Position numbers and translations under genes: made by a program
The notes under the pieces: generated by a model
What the model was told of the DNA's origin: nothing
Seen by the model: the letters and a program-made list of their open reading frames with translations, nothing else
Database searches by the model: none
Shown here: piece by piece, positions 32,503 through 40,899 of the stretch
Layout of the letters: each line of letters starts with the position of its first letter
Position numbering within the stretch: position 1 is the stretch's first letter
Origin: CAYTZH01 sp964442285
Lineage (GTDB): Bacteria; Myxococcota_A; UBA9160; JAFDET01
DNA length: 64,000 nucleotides
NCBI GenBank assembly: GCA_964442285.1
Contig: CAYTZH010000003.1
Location: forward strand, 1 to 64,000
Direction: 5' to 3'

Positions 32503-32972
32503 CGCTCGGCGGACCCTTCCGCGCGGGCGGGCGCGCCCACGAAGACGAAGAAGCGGAAGGCCAGGAACTTCACCAGGAACGAGGTGACCTGGATCCCGAA
32601 GGCCGCCAGCAGGTACTGGACGCCGAGCCCGGTGTGGAGGGCGAGGAAGGCCGCGTACTCCGCGCTGCGGAAGACGACGGCGGTCGCCAGGAAGCGCCCC
32701 AGCTGTCCCGCCGCCCCGCCGTCCGCCGCCTCGTACACGTAGAAGCGCGAGACGAAGAAGTTGATCACGAAGATGGTGATCAGGCTGACGGCGTAGGCGA
32801 GCTCCTCCGGGGCGCCGAGCACCTCGTGCAGGAACGCCATCAGGCCGAGGTTCAGCGCCAGGTTGAAGACGCCCACGGCGCAGTAGCGGATGAAGCTCTG
32901 GAGCGCGCTGGGCCCCGCGGGCGCGGCGTCGGCGGCCTCGGTCACGGGCGCGGCGTCGGCGGCCTCGGTCAC
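32499..32972 (-). CDS. GtrA-like membrane protein
   Basis: This 157-residue protein has four membrane helices in the GtrA pattern (FIRYCAVGVFNLALNLGLMAFL, ITIFVINFFVSRFYVYE, FLVKFLAFRFFVF). GtrA-type proteins are thought to help flip polyprenyl-phosphate-sugars across the membrane, which fits the adjacent GT2 and GT-C genes. It starts at GTG 32972, overlapping the upstream stop as GTGA. The first 18 residues are the same nonapeptide twice (VTEAADAAP), from a 27-bp tandem duplication. Confidence 0.85.
   Translation of the reverse strand: MTEAADAAPVTEAADAAPAGPSALQSFIRYCAVGVFNLALNLGLMAFLHEVLGAPEELAYAVSLITIFVINFFVSRFYVYEAADGGAAGQLGRFLATAVVFRSAEYAAFLALHTGLGVQYLLAAFGIQVTSFLVKFLAFRFFVFVGAPARAEGSAER
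32919..32972. repeat. 27-bp tandem duplication at the gtrA-like start
   Basis: Two exact adjacent 27-bp copies (32919-32945, 32946-32972) each encode VTEAADAAP. Each supplies a GTG that could start translation, so the duplication duplicates the start site. Confidence 0.85.
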
Positions 32973-33865
32973 GGGCTTCCCTCGTCGGCCCCCGCCCGGC
33001 GGGGCCACGGCAGCAGGGCCGGCGTCCGCGCGGCGTAGGCGGCGAAGGCCGGACGCCGGGCGGCGCTGCGCTCGTCGAGCATGGGGATGCTCGCGAAGCG
33101 GAACATCGCGATCATGGCGAGGGCGCCGACGCCGGTCCACCAGGCCGCCGGCGAGGCGGCCACGCCGAACAGCCAGAGCGAGACCCAGAAACAGATCTCG
33201 CCCAGGTAGTTCGGGTGCCGCGCCAGCGCCCAGAGGCCCTGGTCCATGAGCTCGCCGGGCTGCTTGGTGCGCGAGAACGACCACATCTGCTCGTCCGCGA
33301 CCAGCTCGAGGCTCGTGGCGGCGAGGCCGAGCGCCAGGGCGAGGAGGTCCAGCAGCCCGAAGCCGGTGCCCTCGCCCGCCAGGGCGGCATGAAGGGGCAG
33401 GCAGCCCAGCCAGACAATGAGGGTCGGGAAGCCCACGACGGCGAGGGCACGCACCGCCCAGTTCGGGAGCGGCCACCGGGCGGCCAGGTCGACGTAGCGC
33501 CAGTCCTCGTGGTGGAGCCCGGGCCAGCCCCGGGCCCAGTTCCAGGTCAGCCGGATGCCCCAGAACCAGACCACCGTGTGCACCGCGAGCTGGCGCGGGG
33601 TCAGCCCGTCGGCCTCGGACAGGGAGGTCAGCCAGAGCGCGGCGAAGGGGGGCAGCACGCTCCACCAGGGGTCGAAGACCGAGCCGCAGTCGCTGCGGAG
33701 GATGGCGACGTAGGTGACGGCGCTGGCGGCGCCGAGCCCGGCCAGCAGGCCGAGCAGCGGGTGGAGCGGGGCGAGGTTCCAGGCGATCGCGGCCGCGACC
33801 AGCGCCGCGGCGTAGACACCGGCCACGTAGCGGAAGGAGCTGCGGCGGTCGCGGCGGGGTTCCAT
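32969..33865 (-). CDS. DUF1295 family membrane protein (steroid-reductase/ICMT-like)
   Basis: This integral membrane protein has about 298 residues; starts at 33865 or 33874 are both possible. It has about six helices and the C-terminal signature of DUF1295 and isoprenylcysteine methyltransferase-like enzymes: MDQGLWALARHPNYLGEICFWVS, with HPNYLGE as core, and DERSAARRPAFAAYAARTPAL. The family probably reduces or methylates lipids with a bound cofactor. Translationally coupled to the gtrA-like gene. Confidence 0.83.
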   Translation of the reverse strand: MEPRRDRRSSFRYVAGVYAAALVAAAIAWNLAPLHPLLGLLAGLGAASAVTYVAILRSDCGSVFDPWWSVLPPFAALWLTSLSEADGLTPRQLAVHTVVWFWGIRLTWNWARGWPGLHHEDWRYVDLAARWPLPNWAVRALAVVGFPTLIVWLGCLPLHAALAGEGTGFGLLDLLALALGLAATSLELVADEQMWSFSRTKQPGELMDQGLWALARHPNYLGEICFWVSLWLFGVAASPAAWWTGVGALAMIAMFRFASIPMLDERSAARRPAFAAYAARTPALLPWPRRAGADEGSP

Positions 33866-34111
33866 GGCCCGCATGCTACCCGCTTGGCCCTGTGCTAGCT
33901 TGCCACGCTGAGAGGCTTCCGATCGGTGTACGCAGCTCCTGGCGCTGACCCGCCTGCCCTGTCCCCATCGAAACTCTTTCAATGCCTCCGAGACGCTCCG
34001 TGGGAGCGCTCCAAAGGCGATTCATCGCGACGGCACTCCCTACCGGATAGTCCGGCCGGAGTCCGGAGCCGGTCGCAGCCCCGAACGGGGGCACGACGAG
34101 GAAAACGCAAC

Positions 34112-34417
34112 TTGGGCAAGAAGCTTTATGTAGGGAACATCCCCTTCTCCGCCACGGAGGAGGATCTGCGCGACGTCTTCGGGCGTCACGGCGGTGTCGA
34201 GTCGGTCGCCGTGATCACGGATCGTGAGACCGGTCGCCCGCGAGGTTTCGCCTTCGTGGAGATGAGCGAGGCGAGCGAGGCCGAGGACGCGATCCGCGCC
34301 CTCGACGGCTCCGACCTCGGAGGCCGGAGCATCCGGGTCAACGAGGCCCAGGATCGCCGCGGCGGCGGCGGTGGAGGGGGCGGCGGCGGCCGCAACTTCG
34401 GCGGCCGCTACCGCTAG
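34112..34417 (+). CDS. single-RRM RNA-binding protein with glycine-rich tail
   Basis: This 101-residue RNA-binding protein has RNP2 (KLYVGNIPF) and RNP1 (RPRGFAFVEM) in the right order and spacing, then an RG/G-rich tail (GGGGGGRNFGGRYR). Cyanobacterial and proteobacterial relatives are cold-induced RNA chaperones. The start is TTG 34112 behind GAGGAAA; no ATG fits the domain. A ~210-base leader with several short inverted repeats precedes it, which would suit post-transcriptional (cold) control. Confidence 0.88.
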   Translation: MGKKLYVGNIPFSATEEDLRDVFGRHGGVESVAVITDRETGRPRGFAFVEMSEASEAEDAIRALDGSDLGGRSIRVNEAQDRRGGGGGGGGGGRNFGGRYR

Positions 34418-34425
34418 GTCGTTCG

Positions 34426-34457
34426 CGGGCGCCCGCGGCAGCGGCCGCGGGCGCCCG
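34426..34457 (+). terminator. 13-bp GC hairpin after the RRM gene
   Basis: CGGGCGCCCGCGG (34426-34438) pairs perfectly with 34445-34457 across six bases, starting 9 bp after the stop. There is no U-tract, so a rho-independent terminator is only likely, not certain. Confidence 0.5.
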
Positions 34458-34674
34458 TCCGACCGCCGTCACTCCCGCCCGCCTCCCGTCGGGGCTCCCT
34501 CCGCCCGCCAGGCCGCATGAACCTCCGAAAACGCATGCAGGAGCAGCGCTCACGTGCTGAGCGTGGGGTGCCTGCTCGAGGAGGCGGCCGCCCAGGCCGG
34601 GGAGATCTCCGGATACGGCGGACCACTACCTCGAGTCCGGTCTGACACCCCTGCGGACGGGCTATCGTCCCCGG

Positions 34675-36906
34675 GTGACGGAGACCCGCCACACCTTCTG
34701 TCGCATCTGCGAATCCCTCTGCGGCCTCGAGGTGGACGTCGAGCGGGACCGGGTCGTCGGGATCCGTCCGGACCCGCAGCACGTGGCCACCGAGGGCTTC
34801 GCCTGCGTGAAGGGCCTGAAGCAGCACCAGCTCTTCGGCTCTCCCGACCGATTGACCCGTCCCCTGAAGCGCACCGCCGACGGCGGCTTCGCGCCGATGG
34901 CCTGGGACGCCGCGCTCGACGACATCGGCGCCACGGTGCGGCGCCTGGTGCGCGACCACGGCCCCGACGCGGTGGCGATGTACGTCGGCACCGCGGCCGG
35001 CTTCAGCCTGCTGCACCCGATCTTCGCCCAGGGCTTCATGACCGGGCTCGGCTCGCGCAGCATCTACGCCTCCGCCACCCAGGACTGCTCCAACAAGTTC
35101 GCGGTGGCCCGGGAGATGTACGGCTTCCCCTTCAGCCAGCCTTTCCCGGACGTGGATCGGACCGCGTGTCTGATCGTCGTCGGCGCCAACCCGGTGGTTT
35201 CCAAGTGGAGCTTCCTCCAGGTGCCCAACCCCATGAAGCGGCTGCGCGCGATCGAGGCCCGCGGCGGCCGGCTCTTCATCGTCGACCCGCGCCGCACGGA
35301 GACGGCCCGGGCCGCGGGCCGGCACGTCCCCATCCGCCCCGGCACCGACGTCTTCTTCTACCTGGCCTTCCTGCGCGAGCTGATCGAGCAGGGGGGCGTC
35401 GATCGGGAGCGGGTCGCCCGCCACACCCGGCGCTTCGAGGCGCTCGCGAAGCTCGCCGCCGCCTGGACCCCGGAGCGCGCCGCCGAGGCCACGCGCATGC
35501 CGCCGGAGGCCCTGCGGGAGATGGTGACGGCCTACCGCGAGGCCAGCGCGCCCGAGGGCGGCGGCGCCGCCCTCTACAGCTCCACCGGCGTGAACATGGG
35601 CGGCCACGGCGCCCTGGCCTTCTGGATCCAGGAGGCCATCAACACCGTCTCGGGCAACCTCGACCGCGCGGGCGGGCTGCTCGTGGGCCGCGGCGTGATC
35701 GACTTCGGCAAGCTCGGCAAGCGCAGCGGCTTCGGGCTCTCCCGGGAGCGCTCCCGCATCGGCGGCCACCCCGCCGTCAACGACGCCTTCCCGGGCGCGG
35801 TGCTCGCGGACGAGATCCTCACCCCCGGCGACCGCCAGGTGAAGGCGCTCTTCGTCACCGGCGGCAATCCGCTGATCACCATGGCCAACGGGGCGCGGCT
35901 GCGGGAGGCCTTCGCGCAGCTCGAGCTGCTCGTGACCCTCGACATCCTCCCGACCGAGACCGGCCACCTGGCCCACTACCAGCTCCCGGCCACCTCGCCC
36001 TTCGAGCGCTACGACCTGCCCTTCGCCTTCCCGCTGCTGATGGGGATGCAGTCGCGTCCCTACCTCCAGGCGACCCGCCCGGTGGTCGAGCCCGCGGGCG
36101 AGTCGCGGGACGAAGCCACCATCTACGTGGACCTGGCGCGGGTCTGCGCCGCGCCCCTGTTCGGGTCACGGGTGCTCCAGCGGGGCCTCGAGTGGGCGAA
36201 GCGGCGACATTCCCGACGTCACCCGGAGCGGCCGCCGTCGCTGCCCCAGGAGGCGATCCTCTCCCTGGTGCTGCGTCTGACGGGCAACGGCGGCTTCGCC
36301 GCGCTCCATCGGGAGAAGCACGGCCGCCGACTGCCGCCCCACGAGGCGGGCACCTTCCTCGGCGGCCGCATCGTGAGCGAGGACAAGCGGGTCGACCTGG
36401 CGCCGCCGGTGCTGGTCGAGCAGGCCGCGCGCCTCGAGGCCGCCTTTGCCGAGGAGGTGTCCGGGCAGGCGCGGCTCAAGCTGATCACCCGCCGGCACGT
36501 GAAGACCCACAACTCGTGGACCCACAACGAGCCGGGCTTCGTCGCCGGAGCGCGGTACACCAACTACCTCTACATGCACCCGGCGGACGCGGGGGAGCGC
36601 GGGCTTGCCCACGGCGACCTGGTGGACGTCCGCTCCGCCACGGCCACGGTGCGGGTTCCGGTGCACCTCCTGGAGGATCTGCAGCCGGGGACGGTGGCGC
36701 TGCCCCACGGCTGGGGGCATCAGCACGCCCGCGGACTCTCGGTGGCCAGCCGCACGTCGGGGGTCAACGTCAACCTGCTGGCCGCGGATGGTCCCGAGGC
36801 CATCGAGCCCGTCTCGGGCATGGCCCATCTCACGGGCGTCCCCGTCGAGGTGACGCCGGCGGCTGGTCCCCAGAACCCGAAGGACTGGTCGGGCCTGCCC
36901 GGCTAG
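34675..36906 (+). CDS. molybdopterin-dependent oxidoreductase (formate dehydrogenase-like)
   Basis: This 743-residue Mo/W-bisPGD enzyme starts at GTG 34675. The N-terminal [4Fe-4S] site is Cys9, Cys12, Cys16 (FCRICESLCG) and Cys44 (FACVKG). SATQDCSNKF carries the likely Mo ligand Cys138, followed by VVGANPVVSKW and VDPRRTETA. The C-terminal molydopterin-binding domain has HKTHNSW-like and YMHPADA motifs near residue 610-640. No Tat signal is visible, so it is probably cytoplasmic. It stands alone, without Fe-S or cytochrome subunits. The substrate is unknown; soluble relatives act on formate or small organics. Confidence 0.87.
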   Translation: MTETRHTFCRICESLCGLEVDVERDRVVGIRPDPQHVATEGFACVKGLKQHQLFGSPDRLTRPLKRTADGGFAPMAWDAALDDIGATVRRLVRDHGPDAVAMYVGTAAGFSLLHPIFAQGFMTGLGSRSIYASATQDCSNKFAVAREMYGFPFSQPFPDVDRTACLIVVGANPVVSKWSFLQVPNPMKRLRAIEARGGRLFIVDPRRTETARAAGRHVPIRPGTDVFFYLAFLRELIEQGGVDRERVARHTRRFEALAKLAAAWTPERAAEATRMPPEALREMVTAYREASAPEGGGAALYSSTGVNMGGHGALAFWIQEAINTVSGNLDRAGGLLVGRGVIDFGKLGKRSGFGLSRERSRIGGHPAVNDAFPGAVLADEILTPGDRQVKALFVTGGNPLITMANGARLREAFAQLELLVTLDILPTETGHLAHYQLPATSPFERYDLPFAFPLLMGMQSRPYLQATRPVVEPAGESRDEATIYVDLARVCAAPLFGSRVLQRGLEWAKRRHSRRHPERPPSLPQEAILSLVLRLTGNGGFAALHREKHGRRLPPHEAGTFLGGRIVSEDKRVDLAPPVLVEQAARLEAAFAEEVSGQARLKLITRRHVKTHNSWTHNEPGFVAGARYTNYLYMHPADAGERGLAHGDLVDVRSATATVRVPVHLLEDLQPGTVALPHGWGHQHARGLSVASRTSGVNVNLLAADGPEAIEPVSGMAHLTGVPVEVTPAAGPQNPKDWSGLPG

Positions 36907-36928
36907 CGGCCCGGACCGCCGAGGGCGG

Positions 36929-38506
36929 CTAGGCGGCCGGGCGCCGCGACGCGTCCAGGGGCGTGACGCCGTTGCCCTGCGGGCGGCGGAAGCGGGCCTG
37001 CAGGTCGTGCCAGTCGATGAAGAGCTTGCCGCCCGTGGCCGTGTGCTGCTTCTCCCAGTTCAGCAACAGGTCGATGCAGGCGTGGTCGATGTAGTCGAGG
37101 TCGTCGAAGTGGACGTGCAGCTCCGCGCTGGCGGGCACGCGCTCGAGCGTCGACGCCAGCTTCGGCAGCCGGACCACCGTGGCCGCGCCGCGCAGGAAGA
37201 GCTCGGTGCGCTCGTCCTCGCCGTTCTCGCGCAGCTCCACCTCCAAGTGGGAGACGCTGTAGAGCACCTTGGCAAGGGAAAGCCCGACGCCCACCACGAC
37301 GCCCGTCAGCAGGTCGATCCCGACGATGCCGATGAGGGTGGCGGCGTAGATCATCACCTCGGTGCGGCCGTAGCCGGCCAGCTGACGGATGGCCGCCACG
37401 TTCACCAGCTTGTAGCCGGTGAAGACGAGCACCGCCGCGAGCACGGCCGTGGGGATCTGGCTGAGCACGAAGGGGAGGCCGGCGCAGAAGAGCAGCAGCC
37501 AGGCCCCGTGGAGGATGGCCGAGGCCCGGCCGCGGGCGCCGGCCTCGACGTTGGCGCTGCTGCGGACGATGACGCCGGTCATGGGCAGCGCGCCCACGAG
37601 CCCGCACAGCAGGTTTCCGACGCCCTGGGCCCAGAGCTCGCGGTCGTAGCGGGTCCGGGGCCCGTCGTGGAGCTTGTCCACGGCGGTGGCGCAGAGCAGG
37701 GTCTCGGCACTGGCCACGAAGGCGAGGGCGAGGCCCGCCGTGAGGATGCCCCAGCCCAGGCCGCCCAGATCCGCGAGCTGCGGGAAGGTCAGGGCGTCGA
37801 GCAGGTTGGCGGGGACATCCACGCGGCTCACGCCCAGGCCCGCGAAGCCGGCGACCGCCGTAGCGGCGACCACGGCCACGAGCGGCGCGGGCAGGACCCG
37901 CAGCGCCCGGGGTGCCAGGGGACGCCAGAGGATCATCACCCCCAGGGTCAGCAGTCCGATCATGGCGGCCTGAAAGTGGACCGAGCCGTCCATGGGGGCG
38001 AAGCCCTTCCAGACGGCCTCCGGGATCGCGATCAGGTTGGCGAGGCCGCTCTCGCGAGGGGCGTCGTCGACCATGACGTGGAACTGGCTCGCGAAGATCA
38101 GCACGCCGATCCCCGCCAGCATGCCGTGGATGACCGCCGGCGAGACGGCGCGGAACCACTGGCCCAGGCCGCCCATGCCCGCGGCGATCTGGACGATTCC
38201 GGCGACCAGCACGATCCATCCCAGTGCGCCGTAGCCGTGGGTCTGGATGAGGTCCCAGACGATGACACTCAGGCCCGCGGCCGGACCGCTCACCTGCAGC
38301 GGGGCGCCGGCGAGGAAGCCGACGACCAGGCCGCCGATGATGCCGGTCATGAGTCCGGCGGCGGGCGGCGCGCCCGACGCGATCGCGATGCCCATGCACA
38401 GGGGCAGGGCCACCAGGAAGACGACCACGGAGGCCATGAGGTCGTTGCGTACGTGGCGCCTCAGGTTCTCGCTGGCATTCCGAAGCGGCTGGAGCAGGGT
38501 CGACAT
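36929..38506 (-). CDS. SulP-family anion (bicarbonate) transporter
   Basis: This 525-residue transporter has 10-12 membrane helices typical of SulP (MASVVVFLVALPLCMGIAIASG, GIIGGLVVGFLAGAPLQVSGPAAG) and a C-terminal STAS domain (VHFDDLDYIDHACIDLLLNWE). The ATG at 38506 has GAGG 5 bases upstream. A beta-carbonic anhydrase gene precedes it in the same direction, as in SulP proteins that import bicarbonate. Sulfate is the alternative substrate, but the neighbour favours bicarbonate. Confidence 0.88.
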   Translation of the reverse strand: MSTLLQPLRNASENLRRHVRNDLMASVVVFLVALPLCMGIAIASGAPPAAGLMTGIIGGLVVGFLAGAPLQVSGPAAGLSVIVWDLIQTHGYGALGWIVLVAGIVQIAAGMGGLGQWFRAVSPAVIHGMLAGIGVLIFASQFHVMVDDAPRESGLANLIAIPEAVWKGFAPMDGSVHFQAAMIGLLTLGVMILWRPLAPRALRVLPAPLVAVVAATAVAGFAGLGVSRVDVPANLLDALTFPQLADLGGLGWGILTAGLALAFVASAETLLCATAVDKLHDGPRTRYDRELWAQGVGNLLCGLVGALPMTGVIVRSSANVEAGARGRASAILHGAWLLLFCAGLPFVLSQIPTAVLAAVLVFTGYKLVNVAAIRQLAGYGRTEVMIYAATLIGIVGIDLLTGVVVGVGLSLAKVLYSVSHLEVELRENGEDERTELFLRGAATVVRLPKLASTLERVPASAELHVHFDDLDYIDHACIDLLLNWEKQHTATGGKLFIDWHDLQARFRRPQGNGVTPLDASRRPAA

Positions 38507-38585
38507 CGGCACCTCGGGGGTTCTGCGGGCTGCGTGGACCGGATGCGCGCATGGGACGCGGGATGCTGCGTCCGGGAGCGGGGTC

Positions 38586-39257
38586 TCAGGCGGATGCGCG
38601 CGCCGGCGCCGACTCGTCCACCAGCGGGCCCACCCGGCCGTCGGGGGCGACGCGCTGGACCTCGCCCGTCTCGAAGCGGTAGATCCAGCCGTGCAGCTCG
38701 AGCGCTCCCCGCTCCAGCGCCGAGGCCACGCTCGGGTGGCTGCGCAGGTTCTCGATCTGGGCCAGGACGTTGGCGGCGACCACCCGCAGCGCGGGATCCT
38801 CGAGGCCCCGAATGGCGTCGACCCGCGCCAGAGCGCCGCGGGCGTGCTCCAGCCAGCCGCGCAGGGCCGGAAGCTCGGCCGTGGCCTCCTCGTTGACGAG
38901 CGCGGCCATCGCGCCGCAGCGGCTGTGCCCCATGACGGCGATGTGGCGGATGCCCAGGCCCTCGATGGCGAACTCCACGGTGCCCGCCTCGCCGCCGGGC
39001 CCGGCGTCGGCGGCCGGCACGATATTGCCGGCGTTCCGGATCACGAACAGCTCGCCGGGCTGCGTCTGGGTCACGAGCGCGGGGTCGATGCGGGAGTCGG
39101 AGCAGGTGACGAGCAGCAGGCCGGGCCTCTGGCCGCCCGCGAGCGCCTCGAAGTTCTCGCTCAGCTCGGGGAAGACGTCCCGCTGGAAGCGCCCGATGCC
39201 GTCCAGATAGCTGCCCACATCCCGGCCCACGTCGACCTCCCGCAGCGCTCGGTCCAA
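38586..39257 (-). CDS. beta-class carbonic anhydrase
   Basis: This enzyme interconverts CO2 and bicarbonate with a zinc site formed by Cys (TCSDSRIDP), His and Cys (MGHSRCGAM). About 223 residues if the TTG at 39257 is used; a GTG at 39215 (VGSYLDGIGRFQRDVFPEL) fits the family's normal N-terminus equally well. It is upstream of the SulP gene and divergent from a LysR gene, making a small bicarbonate uptake and hydration unit. Confidence 0.92.
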   Translation of the reverse strand: MDRALREVDVGRDVGSYLDGIGRFQRDVFPELSENFEALAGGQRPGLLLVTCSDSRIDPALVTQTQPGELFVIRNAGNIVPAADAGPGGEAGTVEFAIEGLGIRHIAVMGHSRCGAMAALVNEEATAELPALRGWLEHARGALARVDAIRGLEDPALRVVAANVLAQIENLRSHPSVASALERGALELHGWIYRFETGEVQRVAPDGRVGPLVDESAPARASA

Positions 39258-39289
39258 AGACTGAGCATGGCCGATCCCCGGCCAGTAGG

Positions 39290-39313
39290 CAATTACGAAA
39301 TCCGAGACGATTG
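39290..39313. promoter_or_regulatory. candidate LysR-binding dyad
   Basis: CAAT and ATTG form an inverted repeat 16 bp apart in the gap between the divergent carbonic anhydrase and LysR genes. Position and T/A content suit a LysR-type operator controlling both. Confidence 0.4.
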
Positions 39314-39328
39314 GTTAGGCTCGGCCGA

Positions 39329-40255
39329 ATGGGCCTCGGCGCGCTCAACTACCACCACCTGCTGTACTTCCGGGCGGTCGCCCGGGAGGGCGGGATCGTG
39401 AGGGCGGCCCGACAGCTTCGCCTGAGCCCGCCCACCATCAGCGCCCAGGTGCGCCAGCTCGAGGAGAGCCTGGGCGAGGAGCTCTTCCTGCGCACGGGGC
39501 GCAGTCTGGTGCTCACGAGCGCCGGACACATGGTGCTCCGCTACGCGGACGAGATCTTCGACCTGGGGGAGGAGCTCAAGACGTCCATGCGTCACGGCGC
39601 CGACGAGCCGGGCGGTCGGCTCACGGTCGGGCTCTCCATGGTCGTGCCCAAGCTGATCGCCCACCGGGTGCTCGAGCCGGCGCTGGCGTTGCCCCAGGCG
39701 CCGGAGATCGTCTGCACCGAGGACAAGACCGAGAACCTCCTCGGCGCCCTGGCGACCTACGGCCTGGACCTGGTGCTGAGCGACGCCCCGCGCGGCTCGG
39801 AGGTGGCCGTGCGCGCCTACAACCACCTGCTCGGCGAGTGCGGCGTCTCGTTCTTCGCCCAGCGCGAGCAGGCCGCGCGCTACCGGCGCGGCTTCCCCGA
39901 GAGCCTCGACGGCGCTCCCATGCTGGTGCCGAGCCCCGGAGCCGCCCTGCGAACCTCGCTCGAGCACTGGTTCCAGGATCTCGGCATCCGTCCGCGCATC
40001 GTCGGCACGTTCGACGACTCGGCGCTCATGAAGGTCTTCGGCGCCTCGGGCTCGGGCGTCTTCCCGGCGCCGAGCGCGATCGAGCAGGAGGTGAAGCGCC
40101 AGTACGGGACGGTGCTGGTCGGGCGGACCGACGTCGTGCGGGAGCGCTTCTACGCGATCTCCGTCGAGCGCCGGCTGCGGCACCCGGCCGTCGTGGCCAT
40201 CTGCGAGGAGGCGCGCCAGCACCTGTTCCCGTCCGCCCCGACGGCGAGGTCCTGA
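39329..40255 (+). CDS. LysR-family transcriptional regulator (NhaR-like)
   Basis: This 308-residue regulator has a winged HTH at residues ~5-60 (LNYHHLLYFRAVAREGGIVRAARQL, SPPTISAQVRQLEESLGEELF) followed by a periplasmic-binding-like effector domain. The sequence is of the NhaR type, a subgroup that responds to cations or pH. Divergent from the carbonic anhydrase-SulP pair and probably controls it. The ATG at 39329 is chosen over an upstream in-frame start at 39311. Confidence 0.88.
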   Translation: MGLGALNYHHLLYFRAVAREGGIVRAARQLRLSPPTISAQVRQLEESLGEELFLRTGRSLVLTSAGHMVLRYADEIFDLGEELKTSMRHGADEPGGRLTVGLSMVVPKLIAHRVLEPALALPQAPEIVCTEDKTENLLGALATYGLDLVLSDAPRGSEVAVRAYNHLLGECGVSFFAQREQAARYRRGFPESLDGAPMLVPSPGAALRTSLEHWFQDLGIRPRIVGTFDDSALMKVFGASGSGVFPAPSAIEQEVKRQYGTVLVGRTDVVRERFYAISVERRLRHPAVVAICEEARQHLFPSAPTARS

Positions 40256-40285
40256 CCCGCGCGCTGCGGTGGGCGCAGCCGCGCC

Positions 40286-40894
40286 TCAGCCCTGCCGGTC
40301 CAGGCTGTCCACCAGCGCCCGAGCCGAGCGCCCCATGGCCCGCCGCGCCCGCGCCCGGCCCAGTCGCTGCTCCGTGCGCAGGCGGTCCCAGGCCTCGAAA
40401 GACGTGGCCTGGTCGAGGGCCTCGAGCAGGTCGGCGGGCGCGTCGGCGAGCTCGGGGAGCCAGCACAGGAGCCGCAGCCGCAGCGTCTGGACCAGCTTGC
40501 GGTGGGTCCCGGTGAGGTAGGGCGAGCGCCAGCGCATGCGGTCGCAGGCGCGCTTGAAGGGCGCGATGCGCTCGAAGATCGCTTCCCGTTCGTCCACGAG
40601 GGCGGCCGCGCGCTCCTCGGGCCCCGCGTCGTCCGCGATCGGACGCAGCAAGGGCGCCACCTCCTCCAGCAGGCGGGCGTCGAGGGTGGCGTAGAGGGCC
40701 TCCATGTCCGAGAAGTGCCGGAATACGCTGCGGATCCCGACCGCGGCGCGCTCGGCCACCTGCTGGGCCGTCGGCGCCGGGTTGCCCTCGCCCACCAGCG
40801 CGTAGAGGGCGGCCGCGATCGCCTCGCGACTGCGCTCGGCCCGGCGGGCGCGACCGTCGCTGGCCGGGGGATTCTTCCCGTTCGCGTCGGCCAC
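40286..40894 (-). CDS. TetR-family transcriptional regulator
   Basis: This 202-residue regulator starts at GTG 40894. N-terminal TetR HTH: RSREAIAAALYALVGEG, TAQQVAERAAVGIRSVFRHFSDMEALY. The C-terminal part is helical and divergent, as usual for ligand-binding domains. It lies 5 bp behind the DUF2855 gene, so the two are co-transcribed, and it may regulate that gene. Confidence 0.88.
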   Translation of the reverse strand: MADANGKNPPASDGRARRAERSREAIAAALYALVGEGNPAPTAQQVAERAAVGIRSVFRHFSDMEALYATLDARLLEEVAPLLRPIADDAGPEERAAALVDEREAIFERIAPFKRACDRMRWRSPYLTGTHRKLVQTLRLRLLCWLPELADAPADLLEALDQATSFEAWDRLRTEQRLGRARARRAMGRSARALVDSLDRQG

Positions 40895-40899
40895 GGGGA

